Source: Xestospongia bergquistia
Taxonomy: Eukaryota; Porifera; Demospongiae; Haplosclerida; Petrosiidae
NCBI GenBank assembly: GCA_963965975.1
Contig: OZ014425.1
Location: 1,501,501-1,565,500 of the forward strand
Length of the DNA stretch: 64,000 nt
Reading direction: 5' to 3'
Positions 34,301 to 48,200 of the stretch are shown here, in pieces (position 1 is the first letter of the stretch; each line of letters opens with the position of its first letter). A program made the position numbers and the translations under genes. Below the pieces are notes generated by a model that saw nothing but the letters and a program-made list of their open reading frames with translations, ran no database searches and had not been told where the DNA came from.

Positions 34301-37300
34301 TTAAGTCAATTCCGCAAGTAAACAAAACTAATTTAACAAAGAAGTGAAGTATTTACAGAGAAACATGAGTATTAATTGGATGACGTTAGGATGATTTCAT
34401 GTGGCTTTATGTTACATGTATTTAATTACATGTTTTAGTACATACATTAATTTTACTAACAACAAGTTAACTGCTATGTTATTGGTAACCATGGCAACAC
34501 AAGTACTCAATAATGCATCATGTTACAATGTTGTATTTATCTCACTTTAACTGGTGGTGTTCTCTCATTTCAGGTTGAGTGATATGGATGACCATTCCAA
34601 AGTCTGTTCGTCTCAGCTTGTTGTCTCACAATCCAAGTCATCTCCGTCCCCTTCTCCATCACTTACTTCTAAACTAAAACAAAAAACACCCTCATCACGG
34701 TACAGCCATGATACTCTATCCATTAGAACACACCTATCATCAACAGCCATAGATTTATCATTTATATGAGCATTTCAATACATCTTACTATCATACTCTC
34801 AGTAGATCATTTTCTATTTCTTACCATAAATTCAAATGTAGTAATTATTATTACTTCTTTTTTTAGTAGTTCTTCTCCCGGCCAACCTGAAGGCCACAAT
34901 ACTCTTGTAGTTAATGTCACACGTACTCCGACAGCTGCTACCGATCTAGCACCATTTAAAGTTGTTACACGAACCAACATGTCACATTTTCAAAGAGAGT
35001 GCTATGAAGTATATCGAAGTGCTGGTGACTTTCATTGGTTACATGATGTCCTACAGGACAATTGTCCTGAAAGAATAGTCCCTCCACTTAGAAGTACAAT
35101 ATCATTAGATGGTAAGTGTAACTCTTATAATGTGTACTGTAATAATTGGATAACGAATGTTAGGGTGTGAATGTTTGTTTGTATTGAAATGTCCAGACAA
35201 TATTAAGTTTAATGGCATTAAAGGTACTTTTGTTCTACTTCTGAGTAACTTGAACAACACTAGTTGATTGAGGTGTGAATAGGGGTGGGCGGGGAGGGGT
35301 TGTATGGCATTGCATGCATGTATTTTTGGCAGCTGGCTTGTAGATATATACTATTATAGGTGACTCAGAACTTCAGTGCCAAATTAAATGACGATGTTCA
35401 ACGAAACAATTCTCCCAGGCTAACATTAACCACCCCTCTTTGAATCAGCCCCTGTTCATTAAGACAATAAGTAGTGTCCACTGTCCAATCATGTCCATAT
35501 GAGGAGAGGTTCCATTGTCCTCTTCCACTATTAAGTCTTTTTTAATGTGTTCAAATATTTTCTCTTTCATAGCTACTGTCTCTGAATATCAGAGGTTTCT
35601 TTCTCGTCTCATAATGCATAAAACTCTAAGAACAGAGCAATTTTTCATTACATTCCTGACAGGAACAGTGGAAGTAAGTGTACTATTAACAATAGTGATG
35701 TCATAGTGATGTCATAAATGTCACATGACACTACTCATGTATTTGGACTATTATCCTTTTTTGTATGCATCCATAACTACTTCCCTTCATCCATTTGTAG
35801 GAACTTCGTGTTCTTCGTGCCAAATTTCGTCCTCACCTCCTCCCATCAGAAGAGGGATTACAATATCGTCCCACACAAGGGAGAGACACAAGTAGCGGAG
35901 CATTAGTAGCTACTAAAAATTACCTCCAATATCTTGAAGAAAAGATAGTAGGATTAGTTCAAGTTCTTCATCAACCGACAACTGAAATTGATAGAGAAGG
36001 TAATTGTACTAGAAGGAAGTAATGTTGATTGTTTGTGTTGAGGATGATTGTATTAATTAATTACTTCATTAATTAATTAATTATGTCATGGTTAGTGTAG
36101 GGTTTATTAAGAGTTATGATACTGATAGTAGAGTCAGCATACTGAAACCAAAACAAGGGGAATGATTTACTCTATTGTGAATAGCTAAAACTTCCCTTTA
36201 CAAAGGTGATAAAATCAAATGATGACATCATTATTACAACTATGACGTTACTATATTTATAATTAGTATTAATAACAGTTTATTTAACTTTTAATATGTA
36301 TTGTCTGTCAATTATACGTGTAATGTCTGTTGATTAGCTGTGTGTAATATCTGTCCATTATGTGTAATGTCTTTCCATTAACTATGTGTATTATCTGTCC
36401 ATTAGATGTGTAGTATCTGTCCATTATGGGTAATCTCTTTCCATTAACTATGTGTATTATCTGTCCATTAGATGTGTAGTATCTGTCCATTATGTGTAAT
36501 GTCTTTCCATTAACTATGTGTATTATCTGTCCATTATGTGTCAACTATGTGTATCATTCATCCATTCATTTTATGCTCTGTCCATTTTATCAATCCAGGT
36601 ACAATGTCTCATTGGTTTCATCAAATAGCTGATGGAGAACCATGTGATACCTACTTAAAACTGGCAGCTGGAGATTTAGCGAGGACATGTGAAGTTATAG
36701 AAATGCAACATGGTACTACAGACGGTGACGATACACTTTTTATACAAAACTTACAATCTGTTGCAGACTATATTCACTCTGCTAGTGTAAGTATTATAAC
36801 TAGCATAACTGATACATTTATATAATATGTTGCCATGGTTGCATAATATGTTATCATTATTAGGATCTCCTTGCAAGAGTGGAACAAGCTGTAGATAAAT
36901 TTCTCTATTGGGACGAGGAGGTAATGATTTATGAAGCAGTGACATCAGTAAGTTTAAAACTAAATGTAATTCCCCTAACACCTACAACATGTATCAACAT
37001 CCTGTGTCTAATCAGATGAGTGTCTCTGAAATCTTTTAAGTAACAGGTTTCAATGTAGGATTACATATATAACAATCATATAGAAACCCTATCTACTCAC
37101 TCAACCTAAGCATGTGATGTTAATAGCATTAGACACAATGATTGTATCATAATCATTAAAACAAAACAGATTGTGACTTACATACCTACTTCTTTTCCTA
37201 ATTTTAGAGTCCCAACTGTGATACTCTGATCACGCCCAATCCAGATGAAGTATTTGATGACAGTGGAGTTAGCAGTGTTAGTGGTAGTAGTGGGAACAGT

Positions 37301-37821
37301 CAGCCTAATGAACAAGGTGATGGCAACCTCTCCTCACCACAGAGAAGAATTGGTGATGATTCTATTAGTGAAAAATGGGCTCAAGCTAGTAGCAACTGCT
37401 CTGATGCAAAAGAGTATTTAGAGATGATCTGCCGGGATCTCTCAGATGAGTTATCACATTTTGATCTCCGGAAAGAACAGGAATTAAGACAGGTTTTTCT
37501 AGATTTGGCAGCATCTCAATTGGAAAAGAATGAAAAGGTCATTACAACTCTTTAATGTAGCTCTTTTTTGATTGTGTGCATGATTCTTCTATTGTATTAT
37601 CATGTGATGGTCATGTGATTTGTTCCTTCTATTTTTATAGCTTCAAGGTAAATGGTATGCTATGAGTTGTTTGTTAGACGTACCTATTAAAACTTCATTG
37701 CGAGCTATTCAATTTGTGTCAAATCCTGATTCAGCACCGTCATCATCAGAAGGTATATATGCAGTTATTATTATTAATAATTATATTTTTATTATTCTTA
37801 GATCAAACAAAACGAAAATAA
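31374..37821 (+). CDS. PX-BAR sorting-nexin-like protein with N-terminal coiled coil
   Basis: About 15 exons and long introns (up to 1.2 kb). The protein begins MANNESLED, then has about 100 residues of coiled coil (SVFELKELLKQQEVEKQQLQ, REL-KVAQDQMTTMWKELDM) and a CCTLCQEKI cysteine pair. A Ser/Pro linker (SPTPPTPSISPAHT) leads to a PX-like domain. The PX part shows FKVVTRTNMSHFQRECYEVY, then SAGDFHWLHDVLQDNCPERI with VPPLR, and YQRFLSRLIMHKTLRTEQFF. The C-terminal half is alpha-helical and ends DELSHFDLRKEQELRQVFLD LAASQLEKNEK LQGKW, typical of SNX-BAR dimers that tubulate endosomes. SNX5/6/32 look closest (HEDFVWLHD in the same place), but the coiled-coil N-terminus is unusual. It ends with DQTKRK and a stop at 37821, although the last exon is very short and less certain. 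Confidence 0.75.
31588..31706. repeat. GGAT/GATA tetranucleotide repeat
   Basis: Imperfect GGATGGATG and GATAGATA units in the second intron of the SNX-like gene. Confidence 0.85.
36300..36545. repeat. Compound tandem repeat, ~66-bp higher-order unit
   Basis: Short units TGTCCATTA + (GA)TGTGTA and TTTCCATTAACTATGTGTA alternate in a larger period of about 66 bp, roughly 3.5 copies, in an SNX-like intron. Confidence 0.75.
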
Positions 37822-38100
37822 TACTAGATTCATTAAAATCATTAATTACTAGAGAAGTCATTATTTTTATTGTCTGAACCATTTATTGATCTCTATTAAT
37901 TATTGTATTACTTGTTTTATTGTATATTATATTTAAATCAACTTTATTGATCTATATATTGTATTGTTAATATGAAATGTTTATTATAATTGTTGGTAAT
38001 AATAATAATAATTATTATTCATAACTAATTAGGTGGGCGTGGCCAAACATAACCATAGTAACTGATCAATAATTGTAATTTCTGGGGAACCTTAGGCACA

Positions 38101-41100
38101 ATGTCCACGAGAAAGGTACTTATAATACTTCTGTTCCTTAATAAAAATAATCAATTCGTAGGAGAAAAGAAGTAAAGAAGATACTTGGTCAAAGAAAGAC
38201 TTATCCAGAGAATTACAAGGCAGACAGACATCAAAATCAAAGAAAACGCCGCCATTATCAGAGAACAATGTTGAAAGTGCCAGGAGAAAAGATGAAGAAG
38301 TAGCTTCCAAACAATCTATGTCAACTCACAGACTAAGGAAGGATGTTACCAAAACCCACAGTCCCAAAGAATCTCCCCAAAATAGAGATGTTACTCGTAG
38401 TACTAAGGAACCACGAAAAACTGGGGCATCATTGGATGTAACTCGTAGTACTAAGGAACCACAAAAAACTGGGGCATCATTGGATGTAACTCGTAGTACT
38501 AAGGAACCACGTAAAACTGGGGCATCATCAGATGTTACTCGTAGTACTAAAGAACCACAAAAAACTAGGGCATCTTTCTCAACTGATAAAAGTCCTAAAA
38601 AGTCTCAAACCAATGAAGCCCCTCCACAAAAACCTTCTGACTCTTCCAGAACTCAGACAAGAGACAAAGAAGATCGCAGAAGACGTGTTGACTCAACCAA
38701 TCACAAAAAGGAAAGTGGAGCTGCTAGTCAAAAACCACACCCACTCACAAAGTCTCATACAGTTGAAGATACTCTAGATGTGAAGGAGGAGCTAGAAGAA
38801 GACATACCTCAGGTATATATACTGATATCCATTAAGTATCAATCTCATGAAATAATAGATACTCAATAGAATTATCTTACAGAGCTGTATTGTTGTATTG
38901 CTAACATACAGTCTATATAATATAATGGATCGTTCATTCCTGTTGTTAGGAGATAACTCCAATGCCCTTTGATCCCATACCGATGGAAGAGGTCACTGAG
39001 GAATTGGGTCAAGAAGATGAAGGAGAATGGAACTATTCGAATGACGAGTTTGAGGTGACCCTAAATTAAATTTAATATAGAACATGATCATGTACAGTAG
39101 CAAAGTAATGTACTTGTTCTTGTAAAGATTGTCTATTATTTGTTTTATTTAGGAAGATTATGAAGAAGACTTTGAAGAAGATTTTGAGGGAGAATCCATC
39201 GGCAGTGATAGTAGGCCCCATTTGAACGTGTCTCCTCCACTTTTACCTGACTTAAAAGACATCTTACAAGTAATTATTAATGTTATTAACTTATTACTAT
39301 TATATACAACATCTATTTGTAGGCTATTGACAACGAGAATGAGAACATTGAAAACCAACCTCCTCCTTCATCTGCAGCTGTCTTTAATCCTACAGCTCCT
39401 CCCCCTCCTTCCCATCTCTCCCCTCGTCCAATAATGACATTCTCTGGACAGTCCGTTCAGAGAACTATAGTTAGTAGAAAGATCAAAACAAGAGCTTGCG
39501 AACTGGCAAATTTGATAGAAAATGATATTTTATCTATTAACTTACTTGAGTTACAGCCATTAAATGAATATGAACTGTACATGAGGAACTTTGGACTTGA
39601 CAACACTAGTCAGGTGTATGATATATCTATTCGTATATCTGTTGATCTATCTGTCCATCCATTTATCTATCTATATGTCCATTTATTCATCCATCTATCC
39701 ATTCATCTATCTATCTGTTCATTCTTTAGACTAGTTGCCAAACTGGTGAAGATCAAGTAACAGAAGAGATTCAAACTGAACCTATTCCAACTCAGGATTG
39801 TTGGACACAATACCCTCCACATGACATGAAAGGTTATGGTAAGTGATCATAGAATACCACACCCATTAACTCCTCCCCCTTTAGGTGGAGTTGACGAAGA
39901 TGATAAGGAACTGTTTCCAGAATATGACACAGAGAGTCTTCTAAAATTTTTACAAAAAGCTGCTCATGTGAGTGAAAATGTTGTATGAATAGATAGATGG
40001 ATGGAAGACGAAATAATATAGTACATATATACATGTACATGTAGGTATGTGATACAATATTAGAAGAGGAGGAAATAGCTGAGAGCGAGGGTACTGCCCC
40101 TACTAATTCATATCGAGATCAGTATTGTAGTTTGGGTGCTACCTTAGTTAGTAAAGGGAGAGTGGAGTGTCTTGATTGGAGCCACACCCACCCTGATATG
40201 CTGTTAGTGGGATGTATTCTTAAAGATGGAGGGGAATGGCCTGCTTTATTGGAGGTGTGGCAACTTTCTCGACCTGTCCAGCCACAACAGTGAGTTATAA
40301 ATGATAAAAAAATATTTTAGAATTAATTTCTGGTTTTTCCAGTTACCTAGGCAACCATTCTAGTCCGATATGCTGTTGTTTATGGTATCCCTTAGTTTTT
40401 GCTGGTAATGTAAGTAGTTAAAATAATTATTGTCAATTATAACTGCTCTCTCTCTCTCTCTCTTTAGGAGGATGGGTCAGTGGTAGTCTGGGATCTCAGA
40501 GAACCTCTATCATTACATAGACAGCAGTCTCATTCTGATGACAGAGTGGTTCGAGTTCCAACCTATACAACAGGTACAAGAAGACATTAATAATATAATC
40601 ATAGTGTTGTTGGTTGTAGCCTCTCTAGGTTGGCAGAGCGGTCACTGTGAACCAGTGCTTAGTTTAACTACTACTACAGTGAAGGATGCTACTGTTATAC
40701 AAGGTTCTCTCTCTCTCCTATGCTCTTCTCTCTCTAACAGTTTTTCTCTCCTCTCAGATCAGTCAGTTCATGGTCTCTCATTTCAAGTCCTGTCTCTAGA
40801 TGCCAGTGGTAAAGTATGCATTTGGACTGTTGTAGAATTAGCTGAAGGAGATATTGCTGGTAGTCAAGTTGATTTAGGTCTAGTCCCAGGAGGAAGAGTG
40901 AAATTAATAGCCAGTTCAAATGTTAATGTTTTTACGAAAAAGTAAGTTATCCATCCATTTCTATCTTCTATTCATCCATTCATCCACCTGTCTGTCCATC
41001 TATCTATTCATCCATCCGTTAGAGCTGGTTCACTAACTGATGGCCATGCTACTGGTCTAGTTATAAATGAAGTTGATACTAACACACTTCTCATTGGAAC

Positions 41101-42151
41101 AGACAATGTTAGTACAGAGCTATATAAAACACACTAGTATAATATAATGCCATTATTATAGGGCACTGTTCTTCATCATGTACGTTACAGACCAAGAGCA
41201 ATACCAAAACACTATATACTCACCACAGACAATTCTAGTAATGATTGTAACTATTAATTTATGTAACATCAAAGTATTTGTATCACATTTATTTCTCTGT
41301 AGTTAGTTCAGCTGTGACATCAATTTCTTGTCATCCTCATTTTTCAAAATATTTTCTCGTGGGATTCACCACTGGCTATATTGGACTCTTTCACCTACGC
41401 TGGCCACACCCCTTAATTACTTGGCCCCCTCAACAGAATAATCAACCTACACGAGAGGTTTTTTGGCATTTGGACCAGCCCAGTGTATTTGTGTGTGTTA
41501 GTGGAGAACAATATATCCATATATGGTATGTTTAGTAAAAATATGTGTCTACATGTAATTATTTTGAGGAAAAGGCTAAAATAATAATTATTTTTTAATT
41601 TTAGGGACTTACTCACTAATGATGCTCAACCAATACATACAATAGAATTACAGACCAGGTACAAAAAATATGTACATATAGCATTATGTATAATATACAT
41701 GCTGGTACATGTACATGTAGCATTATGTATAATATACATGCTGGTACATGTACATGTAGCATTGTGTATAATATACATGCTGGTACATGTACATGTAGCA
41801 TTGTGTATAATATACATGCTGGTACATGTACATGTAGCATTGTGTATAATATACATGCTGGTACATGTACATGTATGCATCTATAGTAATTTGCATATTT
41901 TGCTTTGTAGAGTATTTTGTCTGAGATTAATCACCAATTATAATTCATCTTCTGCTATGGTTAGTTTCTATAATGCTATAATAATGAGTGATGTCATTTA
42001 ATTCACATTTGTAATCGTTATTATACAGGTTGTCAGTACATCTGGTGGTTCTAATGTGGAACAAGTTATGCTCTACTCTTTTGATAACTCTTGTTTCAAA
42101 CATCCAGATCACTTAGAATTATTTGAGAAATATTTATTTAGTTTGACATAA
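38101..42151 (+). CDS. DYNC2I1: Dynein-2 intermediate chain 1 (WDR60)
   Basis: Intermediate chain of the dynein-2 motor that carries IFT trains from cilium tip to base. About 14 exons. Exon 1 is tiny (MSTRK). The N-terminal half is charged and repetitive, with four copies of DVTRSTKEP(R/Q)KTGAS, then an acidic block DEGEWNYSNDEFE and EEDYEEDFEEDFEGE, which is the WDR60 hallmark. The middle reads IVSRKIKTRACELANLIEND and DTESLLKFLQKAAH. The C-terminal WD40 propeller shows GRVECLDWSHTHPDMLLVG, EDGSVVVWDLREPLSLH, VHGLSFQVLSLDASGKVCIW and VTSISCHPHFSKYFLVGFTT. It ends YLFSLT. TTC21B, for the IFT-A machinery, starts 128 bp downstream on the same strand. Exon borders in the WD40 part are approximate, and introns there carry TCCA repeats and a 39-bp minisatellite. 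Confidence 0.92.
38389..38575 (+). repeat. In-frame 48-bp coding repeat in DYNC2I1
   Basis: Four tandem copies of a 48-bp unit coding DVTRSTKEPxKTGAS plus a linker residue. The copies are nearly identical at the DNA level. Confidence 0.9.
39625..39730. repeat. TCTA/TCCA tetranucleotide repeat
   Basis: Pyrimidine-rich CTATCTGTCCATCC-type repeat in a DYNC2I1 intron. A related tract lies at about 40955-41020 in a later intron of the same gene. Confidence 0.8.
41668..41876. repeat. 39-bp minisatellite, about 5 copies
   Basis: Unit: GCATTATGTATAATATACAT followed by GCTGGTACATGTACATGTA, in a late DYNC2I1 intron. It carries overlapping TACATGTA palindromes and creates open but meaningless frames on both strands. 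Confidence 0.93.
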
Positions 42152-42279
42152 TAATAATACACACGATAGTCGCATTCAATTTTTGTTTTACAATCCAAGT
42201 TTTATACTGATCATAAAATTAATTAAGTGGGTGGGGTTTCACTGTGGTGTGAAAAACAAAGTTGTACAGGTGTTACTAA

Positions 42280-45200
42280 ATGGCTGACCAAGAGACCGTA
42301 TTAGTGAGTGCTACTTACTGTATTATATTACAATATATGACTTAGTCTCTTCAGAGTGCAGTGTTGTATTATGCTAGAGAAGGATGTTATCGTCACATGC
42401 AGACCACCATGGAAGATCTTCTCATTCGATTTGGCTCTGATTCCATTCTCCTTTTTTGGAAAGCCTTTGGAATGATATTGGAAGGTTGGTAGACATCTTC
42501 AGTTCATAAACTACACCCATTTCTTTATCATTTTAGATCGTCTTGTGGAGGGTATGAGGGAACTGACCATGATTCAAGACAGTCCTGATTTGATCTTAGC
42601 AGCTCCCTTGCTCTTAATACATGCACATCGTCAATGTAAAACTATTGATAAGGAAGCCATACAGCAACTAGAAGCAGCTGTCAAGAAAGACAGGAAATCT
42701 TGTAGCAATAAAGTGAGTAGGCAAAGTTTTAATTTATCTCATGTCAGTCATGTTTTGCTAGGCCTTCTATTATGCTAGTATGGTACATTGGTTAACTGGT
42801 CGTCATGATCGAGCACGAGAGTATCTTGATAAATGTCTCAGGACATCTCCCTCAGCTAAAGTACATGTTCCTCTTATGTTTCATTTGTACATGTATAATT
42901 ATGAATTTAGGCCCTGGCCTTAAGAGGATGGATTGATCTAACTTGTGATAAAGATGAGTATGTCAAGAAATCAATAAAGTATTTTGATGAAGCTTATAAC
43001 AGGTACATCTACACATATCATACAAGTAATGTCTTTAACAAACAAGTGTCTCTATATAATGTTCAAGTCCTTACCATTATACCCATTCAGATGTACATAT
43101 ATATCACTCATTACTAGTTCATGTACACTACCCTATTAGAAATACATATACCATTAGTATATTAGTGTCCACATAACAGTGGATATATTACTTATTTCCA
43201 TACTTTAGTGACTCCACTCCTCCTCTCAATGCTGTACTAGGCAAAGTACAGTACCACACTTCAAGCTATTTGTACATGCAAGCACTTGATATTGTTAATT
43301 CTGCACTTGTTAACTCTCCCTCTTGTCTCCCTCTCCACCTGGAAAAAATGAGGATACAACTGGCACTACGAGAGTGGGATGTTGCCATAGAAACAGCACA
43401 AAGGTTAGACCTAATATGAAACTGAAATATTTAACTCTCGTGATAGATGTATTGCACTTGATTCTACATGTATCAAAGCCACTCAAGTGATGGCCTTAGA
43501 ACAGTGCATTCGTTATGGCAACATGGACGAGGTAATAATGACATCATCATATATGGCGACATTACATTTGTACAGGTGGCATCCATTCTTGGTAAACTGA
43601 TTGAACAACTTGATAAATCTGAACCACAGAGTCATCAACTCTATTTAATATCAGCTCAAGCTTTCTCCCGTCTCTCTGGTGGGCACAAACTAATTCTTCA
43701 ACAAACTCATACACTGCTGGAACGCGCTATCAATCTCTGTCCTTCATCTCCGACATATATCGTAGAACTAGCCTACCAGTATATGCTCAGTGGAAATATA
43801 CAAGAAGCTATGAGTACTTATCGGAAAGTTTTGTCGCTTAGTGACAGCAACATGTCAGCATTGTTGGGTGTGGTTCATTGTAAATTGAAATTGAACAAGA
43901 CTAAAGAGTCTGAACAGCAGCTAGAATTTTTAAATGAGTTGCAAGGATCTATTAAAACACCAGTAAGATTGCTTCTTGTAATTTCAAGTAACATAGTTCT
44001 TGTGTCAATATACTGATTGACTAGTTGAATCTAATTAACATCATAACACATTCTTAATTAGGAATTGCTCTACCTTGATGCTCTGACAACTCATCAGAAA
44101 GGCAAGGATCCAGCTCGGGTTATCAAACTCATCAATGAAGCTGTTAAAATGCACTTTGACTCGGTCAAGGTAACTTGTATGTGTGTGGGTGTGGTTACTA
44201 TTTTACTGCTATTAATTCCTTTCCTTAGGGCTATCCATTGGGTTTGGAATATTTCTATCTCCTCAATCCTGAGTTTATTATGAGCATGGTTCAAATATTG
44301 CTGAAATATGCACCAAGTGAAGTAAGTACAATATACGTACAGTTGATGACTATAATATTCTACCAGCCTTCACCATTTATGAGACAATCCTTGGAGTTAA
44401 TACGTGATATAGGAACTGCTATAGACCCTCTAGCTCACTCAGCACCTGGTCTTCTTCATGTCCGATTGCTATTAGCTCGTGTCAAATACATATCAGGTTA
44501 CTAAAACAGGTTTTGATAACTGGTTTGATTCATTTGTCTAGGTGATCCTGACTCTGCTCTGTCAATGGCACAATTATGTGTTGATAGGTGTTATTGTGTT
44601 ATTGAAGCACTTATATTACAAGCACTCGTACATCTTCAACGTGGCAGATATAAACAATGTGATCAGACATTAGAGAGTGCTTTAAGCAACAATTTTGAGG
44701 TGAATTGAACTAAACATATAACAAAACACCTTACAGAGAACAGTCAGGACACTCCTTTGTTACACTCTAATATAATTAGCTTGAGAAGACATCTAAACTG
44801 ATGATAGTCTACATAGTCCCTCACAAAGTGTCCTCTAGAGAGAAGCTTTACTGGTTTTGTTCTCATTGTATAGGTTCAACAGTATCCTTTATATCAACTT
44901 GTTAAAGGACAACAACAATTTATCAGTAGTGGACTTGAAAAGGAGTGTATAAAAACATTCCAATTAGCATTATCTCTTAAAAAATCATCACCAGGTCAGT
45001 CAGTCATTATATTGTACTAGCAATAATTTCATTCCTGTGTTCAGAGTATGAAAGTATGAGTGTTGAAAATTAGTATGTACTATACTGTGTCAGTATCAGA
45101 GTTTGAGTATTAGTCTGATTCTGTGTACTATAGGTGACCTACTTCCACCTCCTACTGCTGGTCAATGGGTCAGTGGTCATCTTTCTCTTGCTAAGTCCCT

Positions 45201-48200
45201 CGCCACAATCAACCAAGAACACGAAGCTACAAAAATAATGCAAGATTGTGTCAATGAGTTCACTGGTACACCTGAAGAAGCAAGGTTAGGAGACACTTAG
45301 TAGTCTTCCAAATAAGGTAATTGTGCTTTATTTTAGAGTTAATATAGCAAATGCTGAGTTTTTACTGAATCGAGGGAACAGTACAGAAGCTATAGCAATG
45401 CTTCGTAAAGTAACAGAAGATAAAATGTAAGAAATAGTGTTAGTGGGTGGAGTTTGATATTAACCACGCCTACTTTAAAGATATTATATCCAAGCTATGG
45501 AACATATGGCTGAAATATACCTTATACATCAAAGGAATAAACAAAAATATATTCAATGTTATCAAGAGTTGGCTGACAAACTACCTGGACCACCTACTGC
45601 TCTCCTATTGGGAGATGCCCTAATGATAATAGAAGAGGTATTGTTATAAAGATAGAGATAATAATTAAGTGTACCGTGTAGCCTGAACAAGCTCTGCTGA
45701 TCTACGAAAAAGCTTTGAAAAAAAATCCAACCGATGGCGTGTTAGCTAGTAAAGTAGGACAAATTTACATCAGAACACACAACTATAATAAGGTCAGGAA
45801 TTCTTTAAAATATTTAGTAGACCTTCAAAGTTGTGTTCATTTTAACTAGGCTGTAAGTTATTATGAAGCATCTCTCAAGTCAATCGATCATCCTAGACTA
45901 CGATGTGATTTGGCATTACTTTATATGAAATTAAATAGATTTGATCAGGCAGAACGTATTTTGTCATTGGCCTTGGATAAAAGAAGACGTGGTCAGAATC
46001 AGTGGATAGATGATGAAGAATTGATAGATGGATGGAAAATGGATGAATGGATGGACAAATGGACAAACAGGAATGATATATTCTTTTTTAGGAGAAGATG
46101 ATAATATCCATTCCATGAGAGATAATGTTCGTTATTGTCAATTGCTCACTAAATTGTATCGTAAAACTAAACGTCTTGATGATGTAATTAGTGTACTTGA
46201 GAGAGAGCGTGGCATTCAAGCCAAAATTTTGAAAAGAGTATCTGTCGAAGAACCTGATGCTGTACAGCGAGAAAAAGAATTATTGTCAACGTAAGTCAAG
46301 CCCCAGTCTCTTTTAATCTCTGTGTTATGTCTCTAGCTTATTACACCAATTAGCAGATGAAATTAGTAGGGGTGACCCCCAAAATTCCTCTAAAGCTGAA
46401 CCATACTATAAAGAGGCAGCGGAATCTTGTCCTGAAAATACAATGGTAGGTGTGGTTTGTCTTATACACTCTTACTAGTATTTAGTTTCGAGAGTCACTA
46501 GCACATTGGTACATGTCTTGTGGCCGGTTAGAAGAATGTGAACAAGAATGTATGACTCTCTTAAGAACCGACTCTGACAACGATGTCGCTACTGGAGTAA
46601 GTCAACCCTTAGTCAGGAGATATACAACATATCCATGTAATATATATTGTATACAAAGTTAGATGTATACATGTACAGTCATGGTACAGTCATAGTACAG
46701 TCATAGTACAGTCATGTACAGTCATAGTACAGTCATAGTAGGATTATAGACTATTGAGTTAATTTCAAAGAGTTCTTTAGATTCAAGTAAATTTTGATTT
46801 ATGATAAACTTCAAATTTTGTACTAGGCCTGTAGGACAAGATATTATTTGCTTGTTATGTAAATTGTTTTCCACAGATTTTGGCTGAATTGTCATTTGTT
46901 AAAGGAAAAATTGATGATGCCGTGAAAACTTTGGAGGAACTCTTGAAAAGAAAACCAAGTAAATGAGCTAACCACACCCACTTAGTTATAATTATTATTA
47001 ACTTTAGCCTATTATGAAGGATTGACTCGTTTAATTGATTTATTAAGAAGAGCGGGAAATTTAGAGAAAGCAGAGAGTTATTTAAAATTGGTAATTCATA
47101 ATTTTTACTAGACTCTCAGTGATAATTTTTTTTATTGTCCAGTCTGAGGATCATACTGCACGTTTTGGTTATGAAGCTGGACTGAATTACTGTAAAGGAC
47201 TCTACCATCGGTGAATAATACTTGTCATATGATGATTGTGTGATTGTCATGTGGTCTGTAGGTATAAAGGAGACTCAGATAAAGCATTATTACTTTTTAA
47301 TCGTGCTAGACGAGATTCTGATTGGTATGTCTACATGATGTGTGTCTGTACATGAAAATACATGTTTTATAGGGGAGAGAAAGCAGGTTTTAATATGGTA
47401 GAAATTTCTTTAAATTTCGATGATGTTCTAGGTAAGACACACCTATTGATTAATTAATTTCTGACCACACCCACATTAGGTGCTGAAAGTTTGAAAGGCT
47501 CCGATTCAGATATCAGGTAATACTAACTATTACTATGAATTAACTATTAAATGACTCCACCCATTCTTGTTATAGTACTGGTGGAAGCGCATCAGAGAAA
47601 CTGGATTATGAAATAGTGGCTGCTAATATAGCTGAGAAATTGCTAAGAGTGAGACCACACCTCCTTAACGAGCTATATTAGAACATTATCTTATTAGGAC
47701 ATTCATCCTAGTATGCCAGCTAGCAGTTTGAAAGTGAAAGTTATGGAGAATTATATATTAATGGTGACACGTGCTAAACAAAATGTTGAGAAAGCACTAG
47801 CTAATTTCACTGAAATGCCTCCCCATGATGTAAGCACAAAGTACCCTCCATATTTGCATCCAATAGTTATATTCTCCTATTAGCGCGAGAGTATTCCCTC
47901 GCTTGTTGGGATGGCAGTAGCTTATCTGATTCTCAAACAAGTTCCACGAGCTCGTAATCATCTTAAACAACTAGGGAAGACCCCTTGGGTTGCTCAATAT
48001 GCTGATGAATTAGAGAAGGGATGGATTTTGTTAGCTGATCTGTACATTCAAGTAAGTGAGTAGTGTAATATTAAATGTATCTCCCTCTTCCTCTCCTATT
48101 TCACTCTCTCTCTTTCTCATTCCTACTCTCACCCACACAAGACTGGAAAGCATGATCTTGCTGTTGAACAACTCAAGAAGTGTTTACAATTCAACAAGGT

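Noticed and set aside
41616-42001. Repetitive frames on both strands (Met-Leu-Val-His-Val and similar)
   Set aside because: Product of the 39-bp intronic minisatellite of DYNC2I1.
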